Assembly: GCF_002197985.1 (NCBI RefSeq) | Contig: NZ_NBYK01000004.1 | Span: 124,001-188,000 of the forward strand | From: Halopseudomonas aestusnigri | GTDB taxonomy: Bacteria > Pseudomonadota > Gammaproteobacteria > Pseudomonadales > Pseudomonadaceae | Direction of reading: 5' to 3' | DNA: 64,000 nucleotides | Shown: positions 56,218 to 64,000 of the stretch, piece after piece | Layout: each line of letters begins with the position of its first letter | Position numbering within the stretch: the first letter of the stretch is position 1 | The notes under the pieces: generated by a model | What the model saw: the letters and a program-made list of their open reading frames with translations, nothing else | What the model was told of the DNA's origin: nothing | The model's database searches: none | Position numbers and translations under genes: made by a program

Positions 56218-57435
56218 TTAAATGCTGATGCCGTCGATACCGGCGACGGTGTGAATATCCTTGTCGCCTCGACCTGACAGGTTGATTACCACGATCTGAT
56301 CAGGACTCATGCGCGCCGCCAGCTTCATGCCGTAGGCGACCGCATGACTGGACTCCAGCGCGGGCATGATGCCCTCCACACGGGTCAGCTCACGGAACGC
56401 ATGCAGCGCCTCGTCGTCGGTCGCATCAACATAATCAACCCGACCGATATCCTTCAGCCAACTGTGCTCAGGGCCGACCCCAGGATAGTCAAGGCCCGCG
56501 GACACGGAGTGAGTCTCGATGATCTGCCCCGCCTCATCGGACATCAGATAGGTGCGGTTGCCATGCAGCACACCAGGCTTGCCCGCACTCAGTGGCGCCG
56601 CATGCTCGCCGGTCTCAATGCCAAGACCACCCGCCTCGACGCCGTACATACGTACGCTCTCATCATTGAGGAACGGATGAAACAGGCCAATGGCGTTGGA
56701 GCCGCCACCAACGCAGGCAACCAGCGCATCAGGCAGACGGCCCGCCTGTTCCAGACACTGCTGGCGCGCCTCGCGGCCAATCACGCACTGAAAATCACGG
56801 ACCAGCTCAGGATACGGGTGCGGCCCGGCTACCGTACCGATGATGTAGAAGGTGTCATCGATATTGGTAACCCAGTCGCGCATGGCTTCGTTCATGGCGT
56901 CCTTCAGGGTGCGCGAACCTGAGGTCACCGGAATGACCTCTGCGCCCAGCAGCTTCATGCGATAGACGTTGAGCGCCTGCCGGCGCACGTCCTCGGCGCC
57001 CATATAGACCTGACACTTGAGGCCAAGACGCGCCGCCACGGTCGCCGTGGCAACACCATGCTGACCGGCGCCGGTTTCGGCAATGACCCGCGGCTTGCCC
57101 ATAAACTTGGCCAGCAGCGCCTGGCCGATGGTGTTGTTTACCTTGTGGGCACCCGTGTGATTAAGGTCTTCACGCTTGAGATAGATCTTCGCGCCACCGA
57201 CCTTGTCGGTCAGATGCTCGGCAAAATACAGCGGCGACGGGCGGCCAACATAATGGGCCAAATCGCGATCAAACTCGGCCTGAAATTCGGGATCGGCAGA
57301 CAGCTTGCGATACACGCGCTCCAGCTCGTCCAGTGCATCCATCAGCGTCTCGGACACAAAGCGGCCGCCATAGGGACCGAAATGCCCACGCGCATCAGGG
57401 ACCGCAGAATAATCGATGGGGTTGGAGTCAGACAC
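56218..57435 (-). CDS. trpB: Tryptophan synthase beta chain
   Basis: The 405-residue PLP enzyme has the cofactor lysine in [11 protein letters not shown] and the phosphate-binding GGGSNAIG. It condenses indole with serine to tryptophan. Its start overlaps the trpF stop by eight bases, and trpA follows at once, so F-B-A are one translation-coupled unit. No leader peptide or TrpI-type regulator gene is found nearby. Confidence 0.97.
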   Translation of the reverse strand: MSDSNPIDYSAVPDARGHFGPYGGRFVSETLMDALDELERVYRKLSADPEFQAEFDRDLAHYVGRPSPLYFAEHLTDKVGGAKIYLKREDLNHTGAHKVNNTIGQALLAKFMGKPRVIAETGAGQHGVATATVAARLGLKCQVYMGAEDVRRQALNVYRMKLLGAEVIPVTSGSRTLKDAMNEAMRDWVTNIDDTFYIIGTVAGPHPYPELVRDFQCVIGREARQQCLEQAGRLPDALVACVGGGSNAIGLFHPFLNDESVRMYGVEAGGLGIETGEHAAPLSAGKPGVLHGNRTYLMSDEAGQIIETHSVSAGLDYPGVGPEHSWLKDIGRVDYVDATDDEALHAFRELTRVEGIMPALESSHAVAYGMKLAARMSPDQIVVINLSGRGDKDIHTVAGIDGISI

Positions 57436-58042
57436 GCTTCACCTCTTGTACAAACGCGTTAATTTTTGCCACATCCTTGATGCCCTTGCTTGCCTCGACG
57501 CCACCACTGACGTCGACCGCCCAGGGGCGCATCTCACGGATCGCCTGATGCACATTGCCTGCTGTCAGCCCCCCGGCCAACACCAGATTCCATTCCCGCT
57601 TGAGCGGCACCAGGGTCCAGTCGAACACTTCACCGGTGCCGCCCGGAACACCTGGCTTGTAGCTGTCGAGCAAGATTCCGCTGGCCCCAGGCCAGCGCGA
57701 TGCAACGTCGGCCAACTGATCTGCACACTGCACCCGGACCGCTTTCAGAAAGGGCCGCCCGAACTGGCGGCAATAGGTATCGGACTCATCACCATGAAAC
57801 TGCAGCACGTCCAGCGGCACCTGGCCCAGCACTTCACGCACATAGTCCGGCTCGGCATCGACAAACAGGCCGACCGTGGTGACAAACGGCGGCAGCGCCG
57901 CAATGATATCGGCAGCCTGAACGGCAGTGACGGCGCGCGGGCTGGGTGCATAAAACACCAAGCCGATTGCATCGGCACCTGCTTCAGCGGCAGCCAACGC
58001 ATCCTCGACCCGGGTAATTCCGCAAATTTTGATACGCGCCAT
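57428..58042 (-). CDS. trpF: Phosphoribosylanthranilate isomerase
   Basis: The 204-residue TIM-barrel starts [18 protein letters not shown] with the catalytic Cys in KICGIT. It has the C-terminal phosphate site [10 protein letters not shown] and the catalytic Asp in VDVSGGVE. It isomerises phosphoribosylanthranilate in tryptophan synthesis. It follows truA by 60 bases and overlaps trpB. Confidence 0.96.
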   Translation of the reverse strand: MARIKICGITRVEDALAAAEAGADAIGLVFYAPSPRAVTAVQAADIIAALPPFVTTVGLFVDAEPDYVREVLGQVPLDVLQFHGDESDTYCRQFGRPFLKAVRVQCADQLADVASRWPGASGILLDSYKPGVPGGTGEVFDWTLVPLKREWNLVLAGGLTAGNVHQAIREMRPWAVDVSGGVEASKGIKDVAKINAFVQEVKRV

Positions 58043-58102
58043 GTAACCTGCCCCAGGGCCTGCTCCTAAGGGTCTCGATGTTAGCAGATCACATCAGGGG
58101 CG

Positions 58103-58963
58103 TCAGTTCGCCACATCAGGGAGTGCAGACAGAAAGTGCGGCCCCAGATATCGCTCAGGCAGAGCAAAGGTCTCGGGGTAGGTCACATCGACCAGATACA
58201 AGCCGTAAGCCGGTGCGGTCAGACCGCCCTGCGCGCGATCGCGCACCTCAAGCACCTGCTGCGCCCACTCCACCGGCTGCTCGCCGCAACCAATCTGCAT
58301 CAGGACCCCGGCAATATTGCGCACCATATGGTGCAGAAAGGCATTGGCACGGATATCCAGCACGATAAAACGGCCGAACTCCAGCAGTTCAAGGTGATGG
58401 ATAGTCTTGATTGGCGACTTGGCCTGACAGCCAACCGCACGGTAGGACGTAAAGTCATGCGTACCAACCAGCGCCCGGGCGGCAACACGCATGCGCTGGA
58501 TATCCAGCGGCCGGTAATTCCAGGTCACTTCATGGGCCAGATGCGCGGGCCGAATGGGATCGTTATAGATCACATAGCGATAGCGCCGGGCAACGGCAGA
58601 AAACCGCGCGTGAAAATCCAGACCGATCGGCGTAACCCAGCTCAGCGAGATATCCGCCGGCAGGTTGGCATTGGCTCCATGAATCCAGTTTCGCGGCGAA
58701 CGATGCGCGTCACTGTCAAAGTGAATCACCTGGCAGGACGCGTGAACCCCGGCATCGGTGCGGCCAGCACAGAAAACCTGTACCGGATGATTTGCCACGC
58801 ACCCCAGCGCCTTCTCCACGGCCTCCTGCACGCTGGGTACACCCGACTGCTGGCGCTGCCAGCCGCGATAGGCCGTACCCTTGTACTCGACACATGCCGC
58901 CACTCTGGAAACAACAGCGGCCGCCTCAGGGGCGGCCGCTGTTGCGAGATCAAACTCTGTCAT
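58103..58963 (-). CDS. truA: tRNA pseudouridine(38-40) synthase TruA
   Basis: The 286-residue protein has the catalytic Asp in AGRTDAGVHA and family segments WQRQ and FLHHMVRNIAG. TruA makes pseudouridine in the anticodon arm of many tRNAs. As called, it begins at ATG 58963, sharing one base with the fimV stop (TGATG), and has about 25 residues before the core (VEYKGTAYRGW). A 14-bp hairpin lies inside those first codons. A start farther in (a GTG before RVAACVEYKG, or internal initiation) remains possible. Confidence 0.94.
   Translation of the reverse strand: MTEFDLATAAAPEAAAVVSRVAACVEYKGTAYRGWQRQQSGVPSVQEAVEKALGCVANHPVQVFCAGRTDAGVHASCQVIHFDSDAHRSPRNWIHGANANLPADISLSWVTPIGLDFHARFSAVARRYRYVIYNDPIRPAHLAHEVTWNYRPLDIQRMRVAARALVGTHDFTSYRAVGCQAKSPIKTIHHLELLEFGRFIVLDIRANAFLHHMVRNIAGVLMQIGCGEQPVEWAQQVLEVRDRAQGGLTAPAYGLYLVDVTYPETFALPERYLGPHFLSALPDVAN
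58912..58944 (-). other. Perfect 14-bp hairpin within the first codons of truA
   Basis: CAACAGCGGCCGCC (58912-58925) pairs with GGCGGCCGCTGTTG (58931-58944) around a 5-base loop. On the transcript it begins about 19 bases after the truA ATG. GTTTCC follows, which is too short for a standard terminator T-run. It could be an attenuator, an RNase site or a translation-control structure between fimV and truA. Confidence 0.8.
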
Positions 58964-61908
58964 CAGTCAGCCAGGTGCTCCATCATGCTCTGTGCTTCCT
59001 GCTTCTGCTGGTCATTACCCTCTTCAATCACTTCGTTGAGGATATCGCGTGCACCTTCCTGGTCACCCATATCGATGTAGGCCCTCGCCAGATCCAGCTT
59101 GGTCGCACACTCGTCGGTGCCGGACAGGAAGTCGAACTCATCGTCCTCCTCGTCCGATTCAGTAGCCAGCGCCGCCTCTGCTTCAACGACAGCCGGAGCT
59201 ACCTCATCCATCTCCGGCAGCTCGAAGTCATCCAGTGACAACTCGGTATCAGCGGGCACCTCAATATCCTCAGGCAACGCCACATCCTCCGGCAGCTCAA
59301 ACTCGATCGCGTCGTCCTCCAGCTTGATGTCAGCGTCAGCGGACAAATCCAGTGGCTCGGCAGCAACGGTTGACGCTGGCTCCTCGACCGGCTCGTCGCT
59401 CAGTGCGGCAAAGTCAGCCATCAAGTCTTCTGCCTGAAGATCGTCGGTCATGGCCAGATCGAAATCCGCCTCAAGAGATGGTGTTGACGAATCGGCTGCG
59501 GGCTCCGCTTCATCTGCGGGCAACGCCAGATCATCAACATCCAGCTCAAATTCGTCAAAATTGATGCTGTCAACCTGACTATCAGGCAGCTCTGGCTCAA
59601 AGGGCGCGGAGGCAGTCGGCTCCTCTTCCTGAGCCACAGGCTGTGCACTGCCGTCTTCCAGATCAAAGTCCAGATCAAAGCCCTCTGCTGCCGGCGCGGC
59701 AGGCTCAGGCTCGGCAACCGGCTCGTCAAATGCCAGCTCGGCGGACGGGGTAGTATCGCTGGCGTCCCCAAGATCAAACTCGCTGAAATCAAAGTCCATA
59801 TCCGCGTCGACGTCAGCCTGATCGTTCTGACCTGCAGCGGACGGATCCAGATCGGCCAGATCCGTTTCGTCCCACTGCGCTGCGGCAGCAGCGGCTCCGG
59901 CAGCGGCTGCGGCCATCAGCGGGAAACGGGCATCCAGCTCAGCCACGCGAGCGGAAGACGGGTTTTGCGCAGTAACGGCAGCACGCTGCTCCAGATAGCC
60001 GGCGCTATCTTCAAGCAAACCGTTCACTTCCATCAGTTTCAGGCGCAGCTCCTCACGTGCCGGGTCCGCCGCCACGGCTGCCACCAGCACATCACGCGCC
60101 TCCTGCAGCTTGCCGTAAGCCATCAGAGCATCGGCTTCAACCAGCGGGTCAGCGGCCAAATCTAGCTCATCGGCCCCGTCCATACCCTCTGCGTCGGCCA
60201 GAGCAACATTGAAATCATCGCTGTCAGTGAGCTGATCACCATCCTGCTCGGCAGCGTCGGCAATGAAGTTATCCGCCATTGCCTCCTCGCGACGGGCGTT
60301 GCGACGCGAAATTGACATCAACACCAGCAGAAGCAGAAGAACCGCAACAACGCCCCCGCCGATCATCAGCATCTGATTTTGCATCAGCCCCTTGATAACA
60401 GCCATCGGGTCGCTATCCGCAGGCTCTGCAACCGGCGCAGGTTCAGCCGGGACCACAGACTCTGGCTCGGCGACTGGCTCTGGTGCTTGTTCCGCTACAA
60501 CGGGCTCCTCGACAGCGGGCTCTGACGCCTCGGTTTCGGCAGGGGCTTGCGCGTCGGCAGCTACGTCTTCAGCAGCCTGCTCCTCGGAAGTTGCCTCTGA
60601 CGCGGCTTCCGGTTCTGCAACCATTACGCTGCTTTCGACGTCTGCTGCGGCGTCCGCCTCTGCTTCCGCGACGTCGGCCAGCTCGGCAGCTTCCTCGGCT
60701 GTTACCGCCGGCTCCGCACCCGCGTCAGCGACCTGCTGCTGCAATGCAGCCAGCTGGGCATCTTTCAATTCAAGCAGGCGTTGCAGGGTTTCAAGCTGCC
60801 CTTGAACGTCATTCAGGCGATCGGTCATTTCCGCCTTTTCACGCTCAGCGGCATCCAGCTGCTCCTTGGTGCGATCCAGCGCATCACGCAGCTGCGCCCC
60901 TCCGGCATCGGCATTGGAGCTGCCGGCAGCCTCTGCCGCCGTGCCTTCGGTGCCCGATACCAGACGCAGTGAGTCCTGAGCATCTACGGCCTCGGGTGCT
61001 GCACCGGCCGACTGGCGCTCACGCGCATCGAGCTGAGGCGCCTGCGCCTGAGCGGCAGTCGGTGCCCGGCGATTGCGCCATGCACTGTTCTGCGCGGCGA
61101 CCTCGGCAATCGCCTCGGAGTTGCTGCGAGCGGTCGCCTGCTGGGCGCTCGGCAAGGTCAGTGTTTGCCCCGCCTTGAGCTGATTGATATTACCGTTGAT
61201 GAAGGCGTTAGGATTCAGGTCCTGAATCGCCAGCATGGTCTGGTGCACGCTTGCGCCCTGGGGGCGAGCCCGCAACGCCAGATCCCAAAGTGTGTCGGAG
61301 CGTGTGGTCGTCAGCTGGCCTGTTCGGGTACCTGAACTCGCTGCCGGTGCCGGCGCCGCGGCAGTGGGAGACGAAGCACTGGCCGGTGGAGCGGAAACGG
61401 CCGCAGCTGATGCCAGACCTGCCGCACTGGGTCGCGCCGCCGCAACCTGCGGTGCCGACGAAGACACGGGTGCAGAGATAGTGGAGCTGCTGACGACCGG
61501 CGTTGGCTGATACATGGGCGGGTCAAGCAGGATGGTGAACTCGCGCAGCACCCGCCCGGACGGCCAGCGCACTTCCATCAGGAAGTTCAGAAACGGCTCA
61601 TTGACAGGGCGGCTGGAGGTAACGCGAATAACCGAGCGGCCATTGGGCTTGATGACCGGCTGAAACTTGAGATCGGTAAGAAAGAAGGTTCTGTCAATGC
61701 CGGCGCGTCCGAAGTCATCGGGCGACGCCAACATGGAGCGAATTTCATCGCCGGACAGATCACGAACCTGAGTAAGGTCAATCTCTGCATCCAGCGGCTG
61801 ATTCAGCGCGGAGTTCAGATGGATATCGCCTACCCCTAATGCGTGAACCATCCCGGACGACATCACGGCACTTGCTGCGGCGACAGCGATAACCAATTTG
61901 CGAACCAT
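58963..61908 (-). CDS. fimV: FimV, polar peptidoglycan-binding hub protein
   Basis: The 981-residue protein has a signal peptide, the FimV N-terminal domain (about residues 24-135), a Ser/Ala/Pro linker and a LysM domain (about 195-255, DTLWDLALRA). Then come a coiled coil (about 325-375), a membrane span near 510-530 and a very acidic cytoplasmic part. A TPR-like stretch and the conserved C-terminal FimV domain (KLDLARAYIDMGDQEGARDILNEVIEEG) complete it. In Pseudomonas it organises the pole, type IV pilus assembly and cAMP signalling. The usg-fimV-truA order is the standard one. The 178 bases before it should hold its promoter. Confidence 0.95.
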   Translation of the reverse strand: MVRKLVIAVAAASAVMSSGMVHALGVGDIHLNSALNQPLDAEIDLTQVRDLSGDEIRSMLASPDDFGRAGIDRTFFLTDLKFQPVIKPNGRSVIRVTSSRPVNEPFLNFLMEVRWPSGRVLREFTILLDPPMYQPTPVVSSSTISAPVSSSAPQVAAARPSAAGLASAAAVSAPPASASSPTAAAPAPAASSGTRTGQLTTTRSDTLWDLALRARPQGASVHQTMLAIQDLNPNAFINGNINQLKAGQTLTLPSAQQATARSNSEAIAEVAAQNSAWRNRRAPTAAQAQAPQLDARERQSAGAAPEAVDAQDSLRLVSGTEGTAAEAAGSSNADAGGAQLRDALDRTKEQLDAAEREKAEMTDRLNDVQGQLETLQRLLELKDAQLAALQQQVADAGAEPAVTAEEAAELADVAEAEADAAADVESSVMVAEPEAASEATSEEQAAEDVAADAQAPAETEASEPAVEEPVVAEQAPEPVAEPESVVPAEPAPVAEPADSDPMAVIKGLMQNQMLMIGGGVVAVLLLLLVLMSISRRNARREEAMADNFIADAAEQDGDQLTDSDDFNVALADAEGMDGADELDLAADPLVEADALMAYGKLQEARDVLVAAVAADPAREELRLKLMEVNGLLEDSAGYLEQRAAVTAQNPSSARVAELDARFPLMAAAAAGAAAAAAQWDETDLADLDPSAAGQNDQADVDADMDFDFSEFDLGDASDTTPSAELAFDEPVAEPEPAAPAAEGFDLDFDLEDGSAQPVAQEEEPTASAPFEPELPDSQVDSINFDEFELDVDDLALPADEAEPAADSSTPSLEADFDLAMTDDLQAEDLMADFAALSDEPVEEPASTVAAEPLDLSADADIKLEDDAIEFELPEDVALPEDIEVPADTELSLDDFELPEMDEVAPAVVEAEAALATESDEEDDEFDFLSGTDECATKLDLARAYIDMGDQEGARDILNEVIEEGNDQQKQEAQSMMEHLAD

Positions 61909-62086
61909 AGCGGTAATCCTTTGCTCTTATCGTTTTCTCACGTCCCAACGCACCCCATGCTCGGACTGGCTTACGCCAAAGGCTCCCCACCCGGCCCGAG
62001 CAAGTTGCGAATGCAACGCCATGCCCAAACGGTCTTTGTCCTGCAAAACCTAACCTGCTTGATACAAAAACACCAGCAAGTATCGA

Positions 62087-63106
62087 TTACAAATAGTCTT
62101 TTATCAACAATCCGGCCACTGCCAGACTGTTAAGTGCGACACCTTTTCGAAGATTATCAGACACAATCCACAAATGTGTGGTGTTCGGATCAGTGACATC
62201 CTGGCGAATCCGACCCACCCAGACCTCATCCGTGCCAGTGGCATCGGTTACCGGCGTCGGGAAGCCGCCCGGACCCTCCTTGTCCAGCACCTTGATACCC
62301 TTGACCCGACGCAGGATGTTGCCCACCTTTTTGCTGTCGAGCGGCTCGGCGGTCGTGACCTGCATCATCTGGGCGGTACCGTAGAACAGCGGCACCAGCA
62401 CGCAGCTCGCCAGCACCGGGACATCTTTGAGCCCGAGCACATCAATCACGCCATTTACCAGGTCACGCTCCTCGCGGCTCGCCCCGGAAGCATCGATTTC
62501 GCTGGTGGCCGGCAACAGGTTGAACGCCACCTGCTTATCGAGGACACCGCCCTTCTCAATTGGCTGGCCATTGAGCAGTCGACCGGTCTGCATCGCCAGC
62601 CCTTCCACAGCAGCCTTGCTATGAGTAGACATTGACTGATAGGTGGAGATACTCACACGCCGCAGATCCGACATTCCGGCAAGCGCCTTCAACACCAGCG
62701 CACTCTGCACGACCTGAGCATCCGGGCAAGATACTGCACGGCGCTGCGCCGCATCGGCCAGCGCCTGAGGGTTCACCTCTGCAACAACACTGGCGCCCTG
62801 ACCCGCCAGCAGACCTGTCGTATCGACCACCAGCGCACCGGCATCACGAATAGCACCGATGCACTGCAGGCCGAATTCCCGCTCGCCTGCGACGATCGCA
62901 ACCGCAACCGATGAAAAATCAAAGCCGGAAAGCGCTTCAACCCGAACACTCTGGCCTTTGATCATGCGGCGCTCACCCGCCTCGTCGTCGACATCAACCA
63001 GCGCAACGGAGGAGAACGAATGCTCATGCTCGTCCAGCATGTTGACCAGCATGTCGCCAACCAGACTGCTGACACCGACAATCGCCACACCTGATGCTTT
63101 GCTCAT
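62087..63106 (-). CDS. usg: Usg, aspartate-semialdehyde dehydrogenase homologue without the catalytic cysteine
   Basis: The 339-residue protein has the two-domain Asd fold, with VAIVGVSSLVGDMLVNML as nucleotide loop. Where Asd has the Asn-Cys-Thr nucleophile, this protein reads CPDAQVVQSALVLK, so the catalytic Cys is absent and dehydrogenase activity is not expected. Such homologues follow asd in many gammaproteobacteria and have no firm role. The frame extends to 63190, but ATG 63106 (MSKASGVAIVG) follows an AGGG-rich ribosome site. Confidence 0.9.
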   Translation of the reverse strand: MSKASGVAIVGVSSLVGDMLVNMLDEHEHSFSSVALVDVDDEAGERRMIKGQSVRVEALSGFDFSSVAVAIVAGEREFGLQCIGAIRDAGALVVDTTGLLAGQGASVVAEVNPQALADAAQRRAVSCPDAQVVQSALVLKALAGMSDLRRVSISTYQSMSTHSKAAVEGLAMQTGRLLNGQPIEKGGVLDKQVAFNLLPATSEIDASGASREERDLVNGVIDVLGLKDVPVLASCVLVPLFYGTAQMMQVTTAEPLDSKKVGNILRRVKGIKVLDKEGPGGFPTPVTDATGTDEVWVGRIRQDVTDPNTTHLWIVSDNLRKGVALNSLAVAGLLIKDYL

Positions 63107-63146
63107 ACCCTGCCCTTCATCTATTTCACGCATTACACAAACACAA

Positions 63147-63174
63147 AGGGCATCCCGACGAAACGGGATGCCCT
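63147..63174 (-). terminator. Terminator-like hairpin between asd and usg
   Basis: An 11-bp stem (63147-63157 with 63164-63174) has a 6-base loop and is followed on the minus strand by TTTGTGTTTGTG. It would end or reduce asd transcription before usg. Confidence 0.8.
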
Positions 63175-63208
63175 GATCGTTACCGCACACGCGCCAAACG
63201 CGCTGCGA

Positions 63209-64000
63209 TCAACCTTCCTGCAGAATCCGCAGCATGCGGCGCAGCGGTTCTGCCGCGCCCCACAACAACTGGTCGCCCACAGTGAAGGCCGACAGATACT
63301 GCGAACCCATGTTCAGCTTGCGCAGCCGCCCTACCGGTACACTCAGGGTGCCGGTAACGGCAGTCGGCGTCAGGCCAACCAGGGTGTCTTCCTTGGTGTT
63401 GGGAATCACCTTGGACCAGGGGTTGTGCTGGGCCAGCAGTGCTTCGATATCTGCCAGCGGCACATCCTTGTTCAGCTTGATAGTCAGCGCCTGGCTGTGG
63501 CAGCGCATGGCACCGATGCGCACACAGATACCATCAACCGGGATCGGACGGCCGCTGCGACCGATGATCTTGTTGGTTTCGGCCTGCGCCTTCCACTCTT
63601 CGCGGCTTTGACCGTTTGGCAGTTGCTTGTCGATCCACGGAATCAGGCTGCCAGCCAGCGGCACACCAAAGTTGTCCACCGGGAAGGCGTCACTGCGCAG
63701 GGTCGAGGCAACAGTACGATCAATTTCCAGAATCGCACTGGCAGGATCAGCCAGCTGATCGGCAACGGACGCGTTGATTGCGCCCATCTGACTGATCAGC
63801 TCGCGCATGTTCTGGGCACCGGCACCGCTGGCCGCCTGATAGGTCATGGCGCTCATCCACTCGACCAGCCCCTGCTCAAACAGGCCACCGAGACCCATCA
63901 GCATCAGGCTGACAGTGCAGTTGCCACCAACGAATGTCTTGATACCATCACGCAGCGCCTGATCAATGTTACGACGGTTGACCGGATCCAGCACGATAAC
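63209..64000 (-). CDS. asd: Aspartate-semialdehyde dehydrogenase, 5' part outside the window
   Basis: The C-terminal 263 residues of Asd are present, and the frame is open through base 64000 ([10 protein letters not shown] continues from the edge). The GTG at 63994 is therefore not the start. The catalytic Cys is in [10 protein letters not shown], and the substrate-binding [13 protein letters not shown] segment is present. The enzyme reduces aspartyl phosphate to the semialdehyde, the branch point for lysine/diaminopimelate, threonine and methionine. About 105 residues are missing relative to the usual 370. Confidence 0.95.
   Translation of the reverse strand, partial: VIVLDPVNRRNIDQALRDGIKTFVGGNCTVSLMLMGLGGLFEQGLVEWMSAMTYQAASGAGAQNMRELISQMGAINASVADQLADPASAILEIDRTVASTLRSDAFPVDNFGVPLAGSLIPWIDKQLPNGQSREEWKAQAETNKIIGRSGRPIPVDGICVRIGAMRCHSQALTIKLNKDVPLADIEALLAQHNPWSKVIPNTKEDTLVGLTPTAVTGTLSVPVGRLRKLNMGSQYLSAFTVGDQLLWGAAEPLRRMLRILQEG

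Noticed and set aside
1-64000. Insertion sequences, prophage, CRISPR arrays, defence islands
   Set aside because: No transposase, integrase, phage or Cas-type protein, and no regularly spaced repeat, is seen. Base and codon usage look even across the window.

Overview
The window is 64 kb of ordinary, compact, G+C-rich chromosome from a gammaproteobacterium of the Pseudomonas type. Several blocks keep the gene order I remember from Pseudomonas aeruginosa: ECF sigma / ketoacyl synthase III / hrpA / fadD1 / fadD2 / lysophospholipase / MaoC; lon(asrA) / pruR / putA / putP; and metZ / purF / cvpA / SPOR / folC / accD / trpF / truA / fimV / usg / asd. The blocks lie next to one another in a different order, and trpB and trpA sit inside the accD-trpF interval, unlike P. 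aeruginosa. A relative of Pseudomonas such as the Halopseudomonas group would fit, but this is inferred from remembered synteny, not from a search. I see no rRNA, tRNA, insertion sequence, prophage or CRISPR array.

Layout. 1-3.0 kb: a cut-off serine hydrolase, a DUF2057-type lipoprotein and a general porin. 3.3-15.6 kb: lipid and acyl-CoA metabolism. A minus-strand run of hrpA, an alpha/beta hydrolase, a KAS III enzyme, an ECF sigma factor and a soluble zinc-finger anti-sigma factor is followed by two fadD acyl-CoA ligases, then a divergent lipase-like hydrolase and an (R)-enoyl-CoA hydratase. 15.6-16.1 kb: a gene-free stretch packed with palindromes. 16.1-25 kb: a MoxR/CoxE pair, cysK, aceK, a cold-shock gene with a long leader, a TetR regulator, a small membrane protein and oligopeptidase B. 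25-33.5 kb: proline use (putP, putA, pruR) and a second-type Lon protease. 33.5-46.8 kb: a FimV-like paralogue, cmoA-cmoB, a thioesterase, a YcjX/YcjF operon with an orphan third gene, a TM2 protein, a MarR-EmrA-EmrB-type pump operon, and rnd-ycgL. 47.3-49 kb: a chemoreceptor and a ComEA-like protein. 49-64 kb: a long minus-strand housekeeping block from asd (cut off at the window end) through usg, fimV, truA, trpFBA, accD, folC, a SPOR protein, cvpA and purF to metZ.

How the genes work together. The first half is rich in acyl-chain handling: FadD1/2 activate fatty acids, the MaoC hydratase makes (R)-3-hydroxyacyl-CoA, and the KAS III enzyme probably moves beta-oxidation acyl-CoA into fatty-acid synthesis. 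An ECF/anti-sigma pair at the end of the same transcription unit may tie this to a cytoplasmic signal. PutP, PutA and PruR form a proline uptake and oxidation module. The asd-to-metZ block supplies aspartate-semialdehyde, tryptophan, malonyl-CoA, folate, purines and homocysteine, with polar/envelope proteins (FimV, SPOR, CvpA) interspersed.

I did not find a clearly new large system. The best leads are the sigma/anti-sigma/KAS III/nucleophile-less hydrolase operon, the YcjX-YcjF-orphan operon, a 14-bp hairpin inside the start of truA, two FimV-family proteins of different architecture, and the palindrome cluster at 15.6-16.1 kb.
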